From: Dryas octopetala
Taxonomy: Eukaryota > Streptophyta > Magnoliopsida > Rosales > Rosaceae
Reading direction: 5' to 3'
NCBI GenBank assembly: GCA_963921425.1
Contig: OY992833.1
Span: forward strand, 26,956,698 to 27,020,697
Length of the DNA: 64,000 nucleotides
The notes beneath the pieces were generated by a model. It ran no database searches. It worked only from the letters and a program-made list of their open reading frames with translations, and had not been told where the DNA came from. Below, piece after piece: positions 14,170 through 26,022 of this stretch (positions are counted from its first letter, which is position 1; each line of letters opens with the position of its first letter). The translations under genes were made by a program, and so were the position numbers.

Positions 14170-16190
14170 TGGTGTATCAAGTGGCCAGATGTTGGTTGTA
14201 TTTGATTTTTTTTTTTTTTTGTTAAGTGTCTTAGTCTGTGAGTGAGTATTTCATCTCATTTTGTCTGGAGCAGTCTTGGTCCTTATTACCATGCTTGGAA
14301 TAGGTCTAATAAGGTAATCCAGATGTAGGGAGATACTTGTGGGATGGGCTTGAGGTATGAACGTATGTTGCTGCTCTTATGAACCTTTTGCTATTAAATA
14401 GAATGAAAGACTGAATGCTTGTGAGAAATTGTGTTGTTGTAAATGGTGTTTGTTGGTCGATGTATATGATCCTTGCTATTTAGGTGAAGAAGGGAGGGAA
14501 AGACAAAGGACATGGATTGGATATGCATAATGTTGGTATGCATTCATGTTTGAATGAGGGCTGTTGAATTTTGTTCCAGAGCATAAAATATGACAACCTT
14601 AGTAAGTAATGGATGTTCTGGTACTGTCCACAAAGGAAGGATGTGGAGTTGGAGTTGAATGCATATTAGTGATAGGAGTGAAGTCATTTAGAAGTAATAT
14701 CATTTCTTTCACTCCCACCTGCCCAGAAGTAAACTCCTCAACTCATCATCGGTTCTTGTTCTTAAAGGAGAAGGTGTCACTGGGCCCAAAGGTATTGGCA
14801 CATAACACTAGTTCTCAAGTTTAGAAGTTGTAGCAATTTTCGCTCCTTTCTCATTCTTGTTTTTTTTGCGCTGAATTCGTAAGAAATCTCATAAGTTGGG
14901 AAACTTGTCATTTTCATAACCCAAGTTACTAGATGTTTTCCTCTCTGTAGGTCGCATACCAAAGTCATAAGCAAATAACACCTAAACTGACCCACCCAAA
15001 TGAATTTGAGTGTTAAACCCTTGAATTACTATCCATTGAAAATTCAAACCATTAGCTACATCCTTTTTATTTTTATTTTTCCGTTTGTAATGGATGGGTT
15101 ACATTACAAATATTGGGCATCGCTTTCCTTTTCAGTAAATGTTAGTGTTGGACAGGAGGCTCTCCCTTTGCCTTTGGTTGTGCTACTTTTCAAAATAAAC
15201 GTGGGCACAAAGATAACAACAGTTGTCGATAGAAATAGAATAATAATCTATTCAATGATGGATGGGTGGTAAGGTATTATGTGTAATATAATTACAGATT
15301 AATGCTTGGATTCATTGTTTGTCGTTGATAACACGGTGGCTTTAGCCGCCTACGCCATGATGGTGCTCTATATGCTACCATCTGGTCAATCACGTTTTTG
15401 CTTGCTTGCCATTTGCCTCTTCTATTTTTGGTTGTTTGTGCCGGGCTCAACCTCTTCACTAGTCATTACTCATTACATGTGAAAAGTTGGGGCGATTTGC
15501 CTTTTGTCAATGGACGGACTTGGTTGACCCAAATTCCGAATCTAATCAAATATTGGAAATACATTTCCATGACATGATGCGTATTTGAATGAAATACATG
15601 ATCAGAAACCTAATTTATGCCGACTCCAATATTTCTCTTCTAAATTGTTAAGTGGGTATGCTTAAAATAAATAAAAACCCATTATCTCACAATAATGGCA
15701 ACCAAGGATCTCCATCACCATGATCGTAACGTTATAATTGATTCATCAATAATGGAGAAGAGGATATGGTATGCTTAAATCGAGAGGCCTAGCTAGCTCA
15801 AGCATGGTGCACACAATTAAGGACCACTAGCAATACACATTAAATCATAGCAACTGGCGAGTAAGTAGAGAATGTAGGACCCAGAAATAGGTAGCAAATG
15901 AAATATTGGGGTTTGTTTTGTAGGAGGGAGGAGGGCCTAGCTAGGTAGCTAGCTAGCCAGAGGTCAGAGCTGGTTGGTGGTTCAAGTCATCAAGTGGCTA
16001 GGCTTACCCAAGACCCAGGGACTTGTCATCATCAAAATGTACACACAATTGTGCCTTTCTCTTATCTCTTTGGAGATGAGGTGAATCTATCGTTTGGATT
16101 TCTTGTGCTCTTTTGGCCCTTCGCTTGGATACCTGTGGATAACAATACATACATGTACAATCACTATTCACTCTTAGTATTCTTTTCTTT
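14170..16190. other. Intergenic, no gene recognised
   Basis: 3' flank of RPB10 and 5' flank of the next gene. Frames at 14609-14824, 14777-14995, 15000-15272 and 15994-16287 lack any domain or exon structure. Confidence 0.55.
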
Positions 16191-16209
16191 CTCGTCTTGT
16201 TTTAACCCC

Positions 16210-16217
16210 ATATATAT
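16210..16217 (+). promoter_or_regulatory. TATA box upstream of the TIGR01589 gene
   Basis: A TATATATA stretch (in CCCCATATATATAAGCC) about 105 bp before the start codon at 16319. Position supports a promoter role. Confidence 0.5.
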
Positions 16218-16318
16218 AAGCCTCCAAATATCCTTCCCCCCTTGCACTTTTTGGCTTGTGTTTGTTTTCTTGCTCTCTTTTATATAGTACGTTTTCTCTA
16301 TTCTTCTTTCAGTCATCC

Positions 16319-16406
16319 ATGCCCTTTTGTTCAAGAGACATGAATGTTCATAACCATCACTTCGTGCCATGTTTGCATTGCCAACCACAAAGCTACATTA
16401 GGATGG

Positions 16407-16454
<48 letters not shown>

Positions 16455-17135
16455 AACTCAACTATACGTACGTTTTGTAAGACATAAAACTTTCAACTTT
16501 ATTTGATTGTAGTCTTACTTTTTGCATGGAATTACATACATAAACATACAGGTTCAACATCTTATTGAGAGATGCTTGCTCTTTCACATGAATCGTGACG
16601 AATGCATAAAGGCACTAGCAGAGCATGCAAGCATTAGGCCACTGGTCACGCTTACAGGTCCGTCTTCTCTTCTCTCCATGTGTCATGTGTGTTGTGTTGT
16701 TGTTGTTGTGTGTTGTGTTGTGTTATGTGTGTAGATTCATTATTAGTTTGTTCACTAGTGTGTGCCAATGCATGCCTGCAGTGTGGAGAGAGCTACAAAA
16801 AGAGAATAGGCACTTCTTTCAAGCATATTTCCACTCTATTTCTCCCAGGCCTTTCATGAGTAAGACCCCAGCTGAATACCATACTTTTTATTAATGATAT
16901 GTTTTGACAAGTTGCATTCAATACCATCATAATTAATAATCCATACAATGAATTATTTGTATATCTAACCACAACTTCCATATGCACAGTCACACAGCTA
17001 GCACTGGTGTTTCCTAACAATTATATTTTTCAAAATTGATTGAGGTTTAGTAATTGCATGTATTTTAATTAAATTTCAGGGAGTTATATTCAAAGGGCGC
17101 CAAGAGTTGCAAGAAGGAAACGGTACTGGAAGTGA
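16319..17135 (+). CDS. Plant-specific TIGR01589 (A_thal_3526) domain protein
   Basis: Small protein of unknown function. Four exons: 16319-16405, 16552-16657, 16782-16859 and 17080-17135, totalling 327 nt and 108 aa, with standard GT/AG junctions. Exons 2 and 3 carry the conserved helical domain: VQHLIERCLLFHMNRDEC followed by VWRELQKENRHFFQAY, matching the family pattern of a V-Q-x-L-I-E-x-C-L start and a W-x-x-L-x-x-E-N-x-x-F-F-x-A-Y end. Before it lies a Cys/His-rich N-terminus (HHFVPCLHC); after it a short basic tail ending RRKRYWK. The chosen ATG is the first in frame after the TATA box; a second ATG seven codons on is possible. Biochemical role is not known for the family. Confidence 0.85.
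16411..16454. repeat. Compound (CT)n-(CA)n microsatellite in intron 1
   Basis: CT run followed by CA run, five bases downstream of the intron 1 donor of the TIGR01589 gene. Confidence 0.95.
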
Positions 17136-17845
17136 ATATATGTGAGTCAGTGGGTGTTCTCAAATATAGAAATGTATGTGAAGAAAGTTGATTAGACCCT
17201 ACCCTAGATTATAATTACAGATGAAAATAAGGTTCAATGATTTAGAAAAAGGACAAAATTCCACACAAGTAGCCAAAGTATTTGCTTTCCAGGACTCACT
17301 TGTATCCCATATTAATTTTAAGGACATGATGGAACATCTATATATCATCCAATATCAGACAGCTGCCCTCTGTCTCACTCTCTAGCTGGAAAGAGTCTTT
17401 TAGATTTACAATACCTTCATGAGTGGTTGAACCACATCATTCAAAACAATTATTGAAGAACATTGGCAAGTTTAAGTTAAGCAAAACCATGACAAATTAT
17501 TGAAACACATCCTAAATTTGCAATGTCTCATTAATTAATGCCTCTTGTAAGAGTCCTAGCTAGCAGGAATGGAAATTGCATGCACTCTATAACCAAAGAG
17601 AAATTTGATTTACTTGGCAACAGAGTTGAACTAGAAGAGCTTGTTTTGAAGAAAATGTATCATCAATTCCATCACAATCAGTAAACACATTTGAAAGCTA
17701 GAGTTTCTTTCAGTCAGTGAGACTTGTACAGTTGTACTCATTCCCTAGAGAATCTAACCCTAAAATAGCAAATGACTTGAACCCTAAACATGGGCTTGAA
17801 AAGGAAACAGCTTTCTTGTTATGGTAATTTAGGTCAAGCCCTCAT

Positions 17846-19317
17846 TCACTCGAAGGGTGTCCTTGCCCATATGGAATGCCTTGGGGCCTTTCTTTCACGG
17901 AAAACTTTGCCATCTTCATGGGCCTGAAAATTTTCATAACAGAAAGTCATGCATACACATACATGAGTAGTGGCATAAATTATTTATTACAAACACATGA
18001 CAGGATTAAAGGAGAGCCTTGACACTGCTTTCATATAATAAATTTGGCATTTAGTTGTTGAACTACAAAGACAGTGACAGCCTTTGGGATAATAAACCTG
18101 CAGATCAAACTCAAAGTTTACACATATTTTTTACATATTTGTTGTATGGTCAATAATTAAATAAATTACCTCAGTGACATCAGAGTGCCATGTAACATTT
18201 TGATCCTCTCTCTGGCTGCTCTCTCCATCTGGACCATCTCCTTTGTACTGAATTGGAGGGAACTGAGCCCACTAGATATACAATCACACATGCATATTCA
18301 GATTATCTTAGACTTTGTTATGTTGGCCAAAAGAATGAAATTTCAGTACTAATCATCATGATGTTGGTTGGATTTGAAACGTACATTTTTTGCAGCAGTA
18401 CTAAATGCTTCCTTGTGAGTCATGTTTGGATTCTCAGCTTTAAGCCTCCTGATCTCCTCTCTGTTTCACAAATGAACAGTCACATAAAAACTCCTCATCA
18501 CCTGAATCACATCAGCCAATTTTATAACTTCTACAAGTTACAAATCTTACTTGATAAAATGGTTATAAGCCGATGGAGCTCGTTGTCTCTTCTCTGGGGC
18601 TACATAAGAATAACAATGAAAAATCAAATAAGGTTGATCAAGCCAATTTAGTTCCACCAAATTCTAGCGAGTGGGGTTAAATTAAATGTACGTTTGTTGA
18701 CAATGTGATTCATAGAGATTGTGTCCTCCTCTTCATTGTCAGAGTTAGAAACCACCATGGATGGGCTGCGCATGTCCAAGGGGTTCTGTGTGTCCACCAC
18801 TTCTTCTAAGCAGATTTCTTGATCTTTTTGCTGCAGGAGATTTTACCAGGACTAGTTTGTAAAGACTTAGCTAGAGAGATATTGAATTATATATGACTAG
18901 GATTAATTTTCAGTTATATAGTATCTGATAGATATATAGTATCTGCCAAATACTAATAATATATATACCTCATCTTGGCCAAGGGAAGCTAAAAGATGAA
19001 GGGGAAGAAATGAGGCTTTCATCATGTTGACAGATAGGAGGCAACTGCAGTGACCACATCTGACCGTGACCAACATTGACAAGCTGCTGCATGGCACACT
19101 TACCTACATTTTAGATACAAATCCATGGATCGGTAAAACTATACATTGGCCAAAATAAAAATGAGTAAGAAACAGAAACCACAATATGACTCTTTTTTCA
19201 ATCTATTAGTAAAGGATTAAAGCAATGTTGAGTAACCAGCAATATGGTGGCGCAGAAACCACATTGGACATAACAAATCTGGTCCGGGAGATCAAAGAGA
19301 TGGTTCAGTGTGGACAT
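17846..19317 (-). CDS. INO: YABBY transcription factor INNER NO OUTER
   Basis: Nuclear YABBY4-type factor needed in eudicots for outer integument growth in ovules. Seven exons: 19317-19237, 19103-18969, 18830-18692, 18599-18551, 18460-18385, 18271-18170 and 17923-17846, totalling 660 nt and 219 aa. The N-terminus MSTLNHLFDLPDQICYVQCG is the INO form. The zinc finger uses C19, C22, C43 and C46 (VQCGFC...RCGHC). The YABBY HMG-like domain spans about 118-168, from PPEKRQRAPSAYNHFIKEEI to AAKNWAQFPP. The C-terminus RKAPRHSIWARTPFE is typical of INO and separates it from FIL, YAB2, YAB5 and CRC. Splice sites and frame are intact. Expression would be expected to be ovule-specific, which the sequence alone does not show. 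Confidence 0.96.
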
Positions 19318-19432
19318 TTTTGGTAAGTTTGAGCTTGTGTGTGTGCTTTAGAGTTTAGTCTGTTTAGAGAGAGAGGGAGAGAGGCGAGAGAGGGCAGAAC
19401 ATAGGAAGGTGTTTGGTTATAGAAGGGAAGGG

Positions 19433-19439
19433 ATTTATA
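19433..19439 (-). promoter_or_regulatory. TATA box of INO
   Basis: Reads TATAAAT on the minus strand about 115 bp upstream of the INO start codon; a GA-rich leader lies between. Confidence 0.6.
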
Positions 19440-19449
19440 GAAGTTAGAG

Positions 19450-21100
19450 AACAGTCATAAGTCACCAATGATCATCAGGATTAATACATCACTAACTTTC
19501 TTTGATGATTACTTAGTCACTTATGGTCAAGTAGAATCAGTAATTTTGTCCTTGTTGTTAAGGAAAAAGACGTGTGCTTTCACTGTACATGAGTAAATGT
19601 TGAAGCATTTCAGAATGTTTGAACTCTGGGGGCACTCCCTTAGTCAAATTACAGTCACACCCTTGAGCCAGTGAGCCCTGAGTAGTGAAATAGTAACAAT
19701 TTTGCAGCCCATTTATCTATTTCTGATGTTAAGTTCTATCAATGGCAGTAAGTAAAATGACTAGGTAGAGAGCTTCTTTGTTTCATGTGTTGTTTTCTTC
19801 TCCTTAATTGACTCTCAGGCTCACCCATATCTTTGAGCCTTCACTCTCTCCTATGAAAGTGAAAGTGCAGCAAGTTTTACCATTTTGAAGTTTCTAGAAG
19901 GATGCATGTAGAAGGAAAAGAGGCATCTTAGAATTTGTCTTTCCTGAAACACAGCAAGTATAATTGACATAAGAACCTTTCACCTCTACTTTTTGTGCTA
20001 TCTATTTTTAGACATTTCCCATCTCTTATATTTTTTGCTTTTCCTCTTAATGACAACATCTACTGCACCCGTTACCATTTTAGTTCATTCACAATCAGCT
20101 TCCCCCCTGTGCTCAAATTTACTCTCACCCATGTGCTTGTAAGTGAGAGAGTTCAAGATCAAGGTCCCCACTTCCCCACAGATTGAGAATTGAAAACTCA
20201 AATGTAGTTTCAAAATATTTGCTGTTGCCCAAAAATGAGTGCCAGTCATAAATTCATGATTGTGAATAGTTCTTCCCCATGGACAGTAACATATAATTAA
20301 AAAATTTGAAATCTTCTTGACAAACAGCTGGTATGGAATTAATAGGCCCCTGAAAGAATCTAAAAGAATGGAAGCTAGTTGTGATGGTTGGTAGGAATCA
20401 AAGGCATCATCAAGATGTAATTCCACCTTTGATAATGTGTGAGTAGTGTTAATTTCAGAATGTTGAGTCATGTCCAATATATATAGTTCGTAATTAATTA
20501 AAAAAGCCTCAGTTTTTTATATGTTAGTCTCTCAATAAGGTTGCATCTATCCACAATCTGAAGAAAGTTTTCATATGTTGGGCTTATGGGTTAATGATCT
20601 CCATTTAATTAACTTTTGAATCACATGGTTTTATTTGGACAATTTCCGGGAAATGATCTCCACGTCAGCACAAATTTGCACTGCTGAGTGATGCTCTCAT
20701 GGTAAATTCACAACACAACTACCATAAAGTCCAACTTCCAACATCCATACGTGAGCCAGAGGGAAAAGAGAGGAGGTAGAAGAAGTAATATTAACATAAA
20801 TATAATACCCACTTTTGTTTGGAAAGGAAGGGGAAATGTAATTATGTAACATAAAAGAGAATAAATGAATGTTAAATGAGAAGGATGACATCATAAATTA
20901 CAGGGCTTAGTCAGCTATCTGACTGGTGTTCTTCTGTGAAGAGTCAAAAGTTAAAAGCAACTTTTTTTTTTTGGCCACTAAAGTTAAATGCAACTTGAAT
21001 CCAAAAAATCGGTGAAGAACTCTTTCACTCATTAGAAAAAAGAAAGGGGAGGGAGTAATTAACATACAACGCCCATTTTTGAAAAGATTGATCTTCGGAT
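19450..21100. other. Intergenic, INO upstream region
   Basis: No gene recognised. A 130-codon minus frame at 20085-20477 has no domain, no exon context and ordinary AT-rich composition, and is judged to be chance. Confidence 0.55.
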
Positions 21101-21104
21101 GGTC

Positions 21105-21226
21105 TTAAGAGCAATTTTGTGTCCTCGTTCTTTTTCCGGTAAAATCAGAATATATAAAACCAGCCAATAACAGCACTGCAGCAACTGCTGCCACGGATAT
21201 GCCAGCAATGACTCCACCTGCTAGTC
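21105..21226 (-). pseudogene. Isolated transmembrane exon resembling a LysM receptor kinase
   Basis: On the minus strand an AG acceptor is followed by a frame reading GLAGGVIAGISVAAVAAVLL, then AGFIYSDFTGKRTR, and a stop at 21105-21107. A Gly/Ala-rich membrane helix followed by basic residues resembles the exon between ectodomain and kinase in CERK1/LYK-type LysM receptor kinases. No LysM or kinase exon was recognised in the neighbouring kilobases. It is best read as a relic exon. The family assignment rests on this one helix and is tentative. Confidence 0.4.
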
Positions 21227-21229
21227 CTG

Positions 21230-23280
21230 CTTATACAAAAGCAAAATATCAGCTCAAAGTAGCACTGAGTTTCTAGTCAACCCTCACACATTGACATCTG
21301 AACACCAAACCAACTTTTGGAGAAGGAAATACCACCTGAGCTGCAAAAGGGACGAAAAGAAATAAAACTCATAAATATTACAACATTAGAAGACTCAAAA
21401 TTGGAAGCAAGATGTAATATTAGTTCAGCTAATATGAGGGTTCAGGTAGTAAAAGCTACCTTGACTTCAAAGGCAAATAGCTTCCATTTTGATCGGCAAT
21501 TTAAGAAACGAAACAAGAACTTAGGTGAGAAAAGTTGATACTTTATCCCAAAGGATCCAGAACCAGAAGAAAGGCATTACACCACCCAGCACTCTATTAA
21601 ACATTATCCCTTTTAGTCATGACAGAGAGTAACAAACTTACCATTAACAATTAAAGAAGCCTCTTTGAAATGACAGAATCAATTATCTGGCCAACAAAAA
21701 TAGGCATACCCAGTACCCCGAAAAACTTCGTGAGATTCCCACCATCTTTCTTAAGTTCATCCTAAATTTGTTCCTATTGGCTTTTCAATTTCACTACCGA
21801 CATTTTCTAAATCAATCATACAAAACATTTACTTTTCTGATAGCACCATCCGACTCTAGTCATTAAAATTGCACCATGGATTAAATTAACAGACAATGAT
21901 AGGCAACCATTATTCAACTCCAAAACAATAAAATGCTCTTCACTTTTCCAAATCTGCAAATTCGGTTAGATACTTCACAATTCACATGTATGCATCAAAA
22001 TTAAACAACTCAAAACATAAGAAACATTCCCATCAAGAACAAAAACTCACACCTTTGCCCAGAATATACACAAAACCACTCCCTTGGCTAAAATTCACCA
22101 GTCAGCAGCCCACCAGAAAAAAATTTTAATTCACCCTTTGAAAAGTGTATCATTCAACATTGGATGGATAGGTGAAAACAACAAATAACCTGATCAAATT
22201 AATTCACCCTTTGAAAAGTATATTTATAGCCGCCTAATGCAATACCTTTTGCAAATCAATTCTTTCAGTTTGTTGGGGTGCAACACTTTTAACTCACAAA
22301 GAAAATCAATGGATGGATAGACAAATGTTGGAAGAGAAGGGAAAACAAAATAGGTATGAAATTTAAATAAATTAAAACTGTAATGATTTGGTTGTTCCTC
22401 TACCAAAACCCACCACAAAGTAGGAAGCAATTTCAATCTTGTTCTTCTACTGCTACTATTCCTGGATCAATATAATTAACACGGTGATAAATGAAAATAT
22501 AGGATAATACATCAAAAAGAGTCGCAAGAAATTCCTAGGCAACAATTGAATTACCACTCCATAAGTAACCTCTTCCTAGAGTTCTAGCTTTCCGTTTGAC
22601 CAAGAAACTGGGGAAGAGATAGTATAATGTCAAACACAGACCAAACAATATATGGAACCACCACTGCTCAGACAACCCTAACAGTATAAATGATTTATAA
22701 GACACCGTTTTATTTTGATCTTACGAGCTTCCATCAAACCTGACACACAATAAGACTCATAAAATCCAAAAATCCGCACAGTGCCCCAACAATCATAACA
22801 CACAAAAACATACACTATGGAATGTATATTTTATATTTATACTTAAAAATATGTAAGAATACACATTTATACACGCAGATTTAGTATAATACAAATATTT
22901 GAATCCAGTTCATAATCTATCAATTAATTGAAAATGCAACCTGCAAATTTTTGTCAAATAAAAAAGTTCACACTTAAGTCATGATTATAAACCACTCTTA
23001 CCTTATGCAATTTGGTAATAAATCAAATTGGATAGCAAAGTGGAAGCAGCAGCTCCATAGGCATTTAAGTCATGATTATGACACTTTAATAGTTAATTAT
23101 TATAAACCACTCTTGCCCTGCTTCAACTTATGCAACACTACAAATTGGATAAACCACTCTTACCTCTACAAGGGTATCATTTTCTGTAGGCTTAGCATTT
23201 TTTTTCAACAACAGCCTGCCCATTTATTCTTGTGAATATCATTTTGAAGCTATAAACCATACATATATCACCCTAAATCC
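21230..23280. other. Intergenic, no gene recognised
   Basis: AT-rich sequence. Short frames at 21317-21538, 22224-22436 and 22981-23235 have no supporting features. Confidence 0.55.
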
Positions 23281-23287
23281 TTTGGAT

Positions 23288-23680
23288 GCTCTTCCATGAC
23301 ATGTCGACCTCTTTGTAGTGCTCTTCCCGAGCTCAAACATGACATGTCGACGACCTCTTTAGAGTGCTCTTCCATCCGAGCTCAAACATGTCGACCTCTT
23401 TGTAGGGCTCTTCCCGAGCACATCCATGACATGTCGACCTCTTTGGAGTGCTCTTCCATGACATGTCGACCTCTTTGTAGTGCTTTGCCATCCGAGCTCA
23501 TCCATGACATGTCGAACTCTTCCATGACATGTCGAACTCTTCCATCCGAGCTCATCTATGCTATGTCGATCTCTTTGGATGCATTTCCATCCGAGCTCAT
23601 CCATGACATGTCGACCTCTTTGGAGTGCTCTTCCATGACTTGTCGACCTCTTCCATGACATGTCAACCTCTTCCATGTAG
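23288..23680. repeat. Nested minisatellite with GACATGTCGACCTCTT core
   Basis: About a dozen irregular tandem units of 20, 32-34 and 41-46 bp. A 20-bp module (CTCTTCCATGACATGTCGAC) alternates with an optional insert (CCGAGCTCATCCATGACATG) and an optional spacer (CTCTTTGGAGTG). The array ends at the left edge of the fold-back element. Long frames run through it on both strands (23296-23658 plus, 23359-23712 minus), which a repeat poor in stop codons can explain. A single stray unit lies at 35531-35553. Confidence 0.9.
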
Positions 23681-23722
23681 AGGTGTACAGACCAGACAGT
23701 CCACCCATTCATGCCGTGTGCT

Positions 23723-24460
23723 CGGGCCGATCGCCGGATCGGCCCGACTCAATTATTTTAAACCTTAAACCAACTGTAGCCAACAGCAGCTATATATAAC
23801 TCTCACCCCCTCCCCTGTGTCCACCAGGCACCAATGGCATCTCCTAGATATCACATTGCTATCGAGGGTTCTATGTTGGGAGCATACCAATTTTACCGAT
23901 GGTCATTCAAGGCCATTAAAGTCTGTACAACGGTACTACTTCCAACTAATCACATGACCAGAGGAGTAATCTGGTTCACCAGTTTCAACATTACGAACCA
24001 TTACGGTCTTTGATTCCACTTCGGTGTGACCATTTTTTTTCTCTTTCGAAAAAATCTTGCTTAGTTAAGCTAACCTTGAATGTTAACAAATAAAAAAAAA
24101 ATTTATTAACATCCAAGGTCAGCTCAACCAAGCAAGACTTTTTCAAAAAAGAGAGAAAAAAATGGCTCACACTGAAGTGGAATAAAAAACCGTAAAGATC
24201 CGTAATGCTGAAACCGGTGAACCAGATTACTGCTTTAGTCATGTGATTAGTTGGAAGTAGTAACGTAATACGGACTTAATGACCTTGAATGACCGTCGAT
24301 AAAATCGGTACGCTCCCAACACAGAACCCTCAATAGCAATGTGATATCTAGGAGATGTTATTGGTGCTTGGTGGACATAAGGGAGGGGGTGAGAGTTTTA
24401 TATAGCTGTTGTTGGCTACTGTTAGTTTAAGGTTTAAAATAATTGAGCCGGGCCGGGAGC
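23723..24460. mobile_element. Fold-back (giant palindrome) element
   Basis: Two arms of about 360 bp face each other around an AT-rich centre near 24080-24113. The left arm starts in a perfect small hairpin (CGGGCCGATC at 23723-23732, inverse at 23737-23746). The right arm ends in GAGCCGGGCCGGGAGC. Matching landmarks in mirror order include the TATA-like stretch, the ATATCACATTGCTAT block, the CTAATCACATGAC block and the T-rich block near the centre. There is no transposase. No clear target duplication was found, so the class is uncertain. A right arm alone occurs at 34349-34720. Confidence 0.8.
23834..24013 (+). other. 59-codon frame with upstream TATA inside the fold-back left arm
   Basis: ATG at 23834 opens a frame beginning MASPRYHIAIEGSMLGAY and closing with TGA at 24011-24013. 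A TATA-like TATATATA lies about 40 bp upstream, near 23791-23798, so the arm looks like the first exon and promoter of a captured gene. The mirrored right arm has lost the ATG (ATA), and the unit 1 arm keeps the ATG but diverges later. No family was recognised. It may be non-functional. Confidence 0.35.
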
Positions 24461-24555
24461 ATTAAAGTTTAGGATTTTATATTTACACATATCATAATGA
24501 ATTCTAGTTTCGGTACTTTATGAGTGTACAATAATTCTGAGCAGGAGACTAAACC

Positions 24556-24888
24556 CATCAATTTCACCAAGAAGGAAAGGAATTTCGGTATTTCATCGTC
24601 ACATGCCCTATGTACATATCAAACATGACTTCATATCATATATGTGAAATTCAGAGAATGCACATATGTTACCATTGCTAAGCAAAACAAAACAAAGCTA
24701 ATTCGCAGCAATTAAAACATTGCTAAGCAAAACATAATAACAATACCTTGAAAGGAACACTGAGGTCATATCGGCTTGATTTGCAGGCTGTAAAAAGAAC
24801 AAACAGAAACAATATACAAATTAATACTAGATCAAAACAAATTTCCATGCAAACCAAAAACAGAAAAAAGAATCAAAGGCATTCAATT
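24556..24888 (-). pseudogene. BPA1-like gene fragment (remnant 0)
   Basis: Matches the 5' half of the BPA1-like gene at 63.57-63.97 kb. It has part of the RRM exon (24556-24613), an intron, and the 41-bp exon 2 (24787-24747). Compared with the intact copy, the RRM exon has lost one base and about 74 bp including its splice acceptor; the same two lesions are found in unit 1. The match stops at the motif CATTCAATT (24880-24888), where the 3' flank of the ubiquitin gene begins. Confidence 0.85.
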
Positions 24889-25339
24889 AATCAAAGCAAA
24901 AAAAGTATCACTAAATTTTCATTTAAAATAAAATGTAGGCATAGCAGATAAATGAAAGGAGCTAAAAGAAGAGGATATTGAAGATCAAAAGAAAATTTAG
25001 AGGAACGCATTTCATTAAAAATGTGATCCAAATTCTATGACATTCATCCTGCGTAGCGCACCTACAAGCAAACAACATGGGCTTATCTCTGCCTGAACTT
25101 CCCAAGACAAAAACAGCAATATATCACATCATCAATCAGCCCATCAACAATAAAACATAAATCCAAACAAAATTAAGATTAACCAAACCATTTAACATTT
25201 GAAAAACGAAATATGTCATTTAAGAAACGACAAGACCTAAAAATTCAGAGGTTTCGAAGCATGAAATCAAAACAAAAACACCATAAAGTAGCGTAACTAG
25301 AATTCATGATGATATATGTAAATATAAAATCACTAAACT

Positions 25340-25855
<516 letters not shown>

Positions 25856-25905
25856 CTAAAAGAGAAGGACTCAGACTGGGACTGAAAAAATGGAGGGCTT
25901 TATGC

Positions 25906-25912
25906 TTATATA
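25906..25912 (-). promoter_or_regulatory. TATA box, ubiquitin-eS31 copy 1
   Basis: TATATAA on the minus strand, about 100 bp upstream of the start codon. Confidence 0.65.
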
Positions 25913-25924
25913 CTATCTCGACTC

Positions 25925-26022
25925 TAGGGTTTGGGGGAATTGCTGTCAGGATTGATGGGTTTGACATTATCAGGCCCACTCTAGTTAAGAGCCCAAACTC
26001 TTTATTGACGACAAAAAGCCCA
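25925..26022 (-). promoter_or_regulatory. Telo-box and three site II elements, ubiquitin-eS31 copy 1
   Basis: A telo-box (AAACCCTA on minus, 25925-25932) and three TGGGCC/T motifs (25973-25978, 25990-25995, 26017-26022). This pairing is known from plant ribosomal-protein promoters, where TCP factors bind site II. All elements are preserved in copy 2. Confidence 0.7.

Noticed and set aside
20085..20477. 130-codon minus frame upstream of INO
   Set aside because: No recognisable domain, ordinary intergenic composition and no splice or promoter context.
23288..23680. CRISPR-like array
   Set aside because: Units are adjacent and of variable length with no unique spacers, and the DNA is a plant nuclear genome.
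23296..23712. Frames of 120 and 117 codons on opposite strands of the minisatellite
   Set aside because: Produced by a repeat unit lacking stops; unit lengths are not all multiples of three and no start or promoter context was seen.
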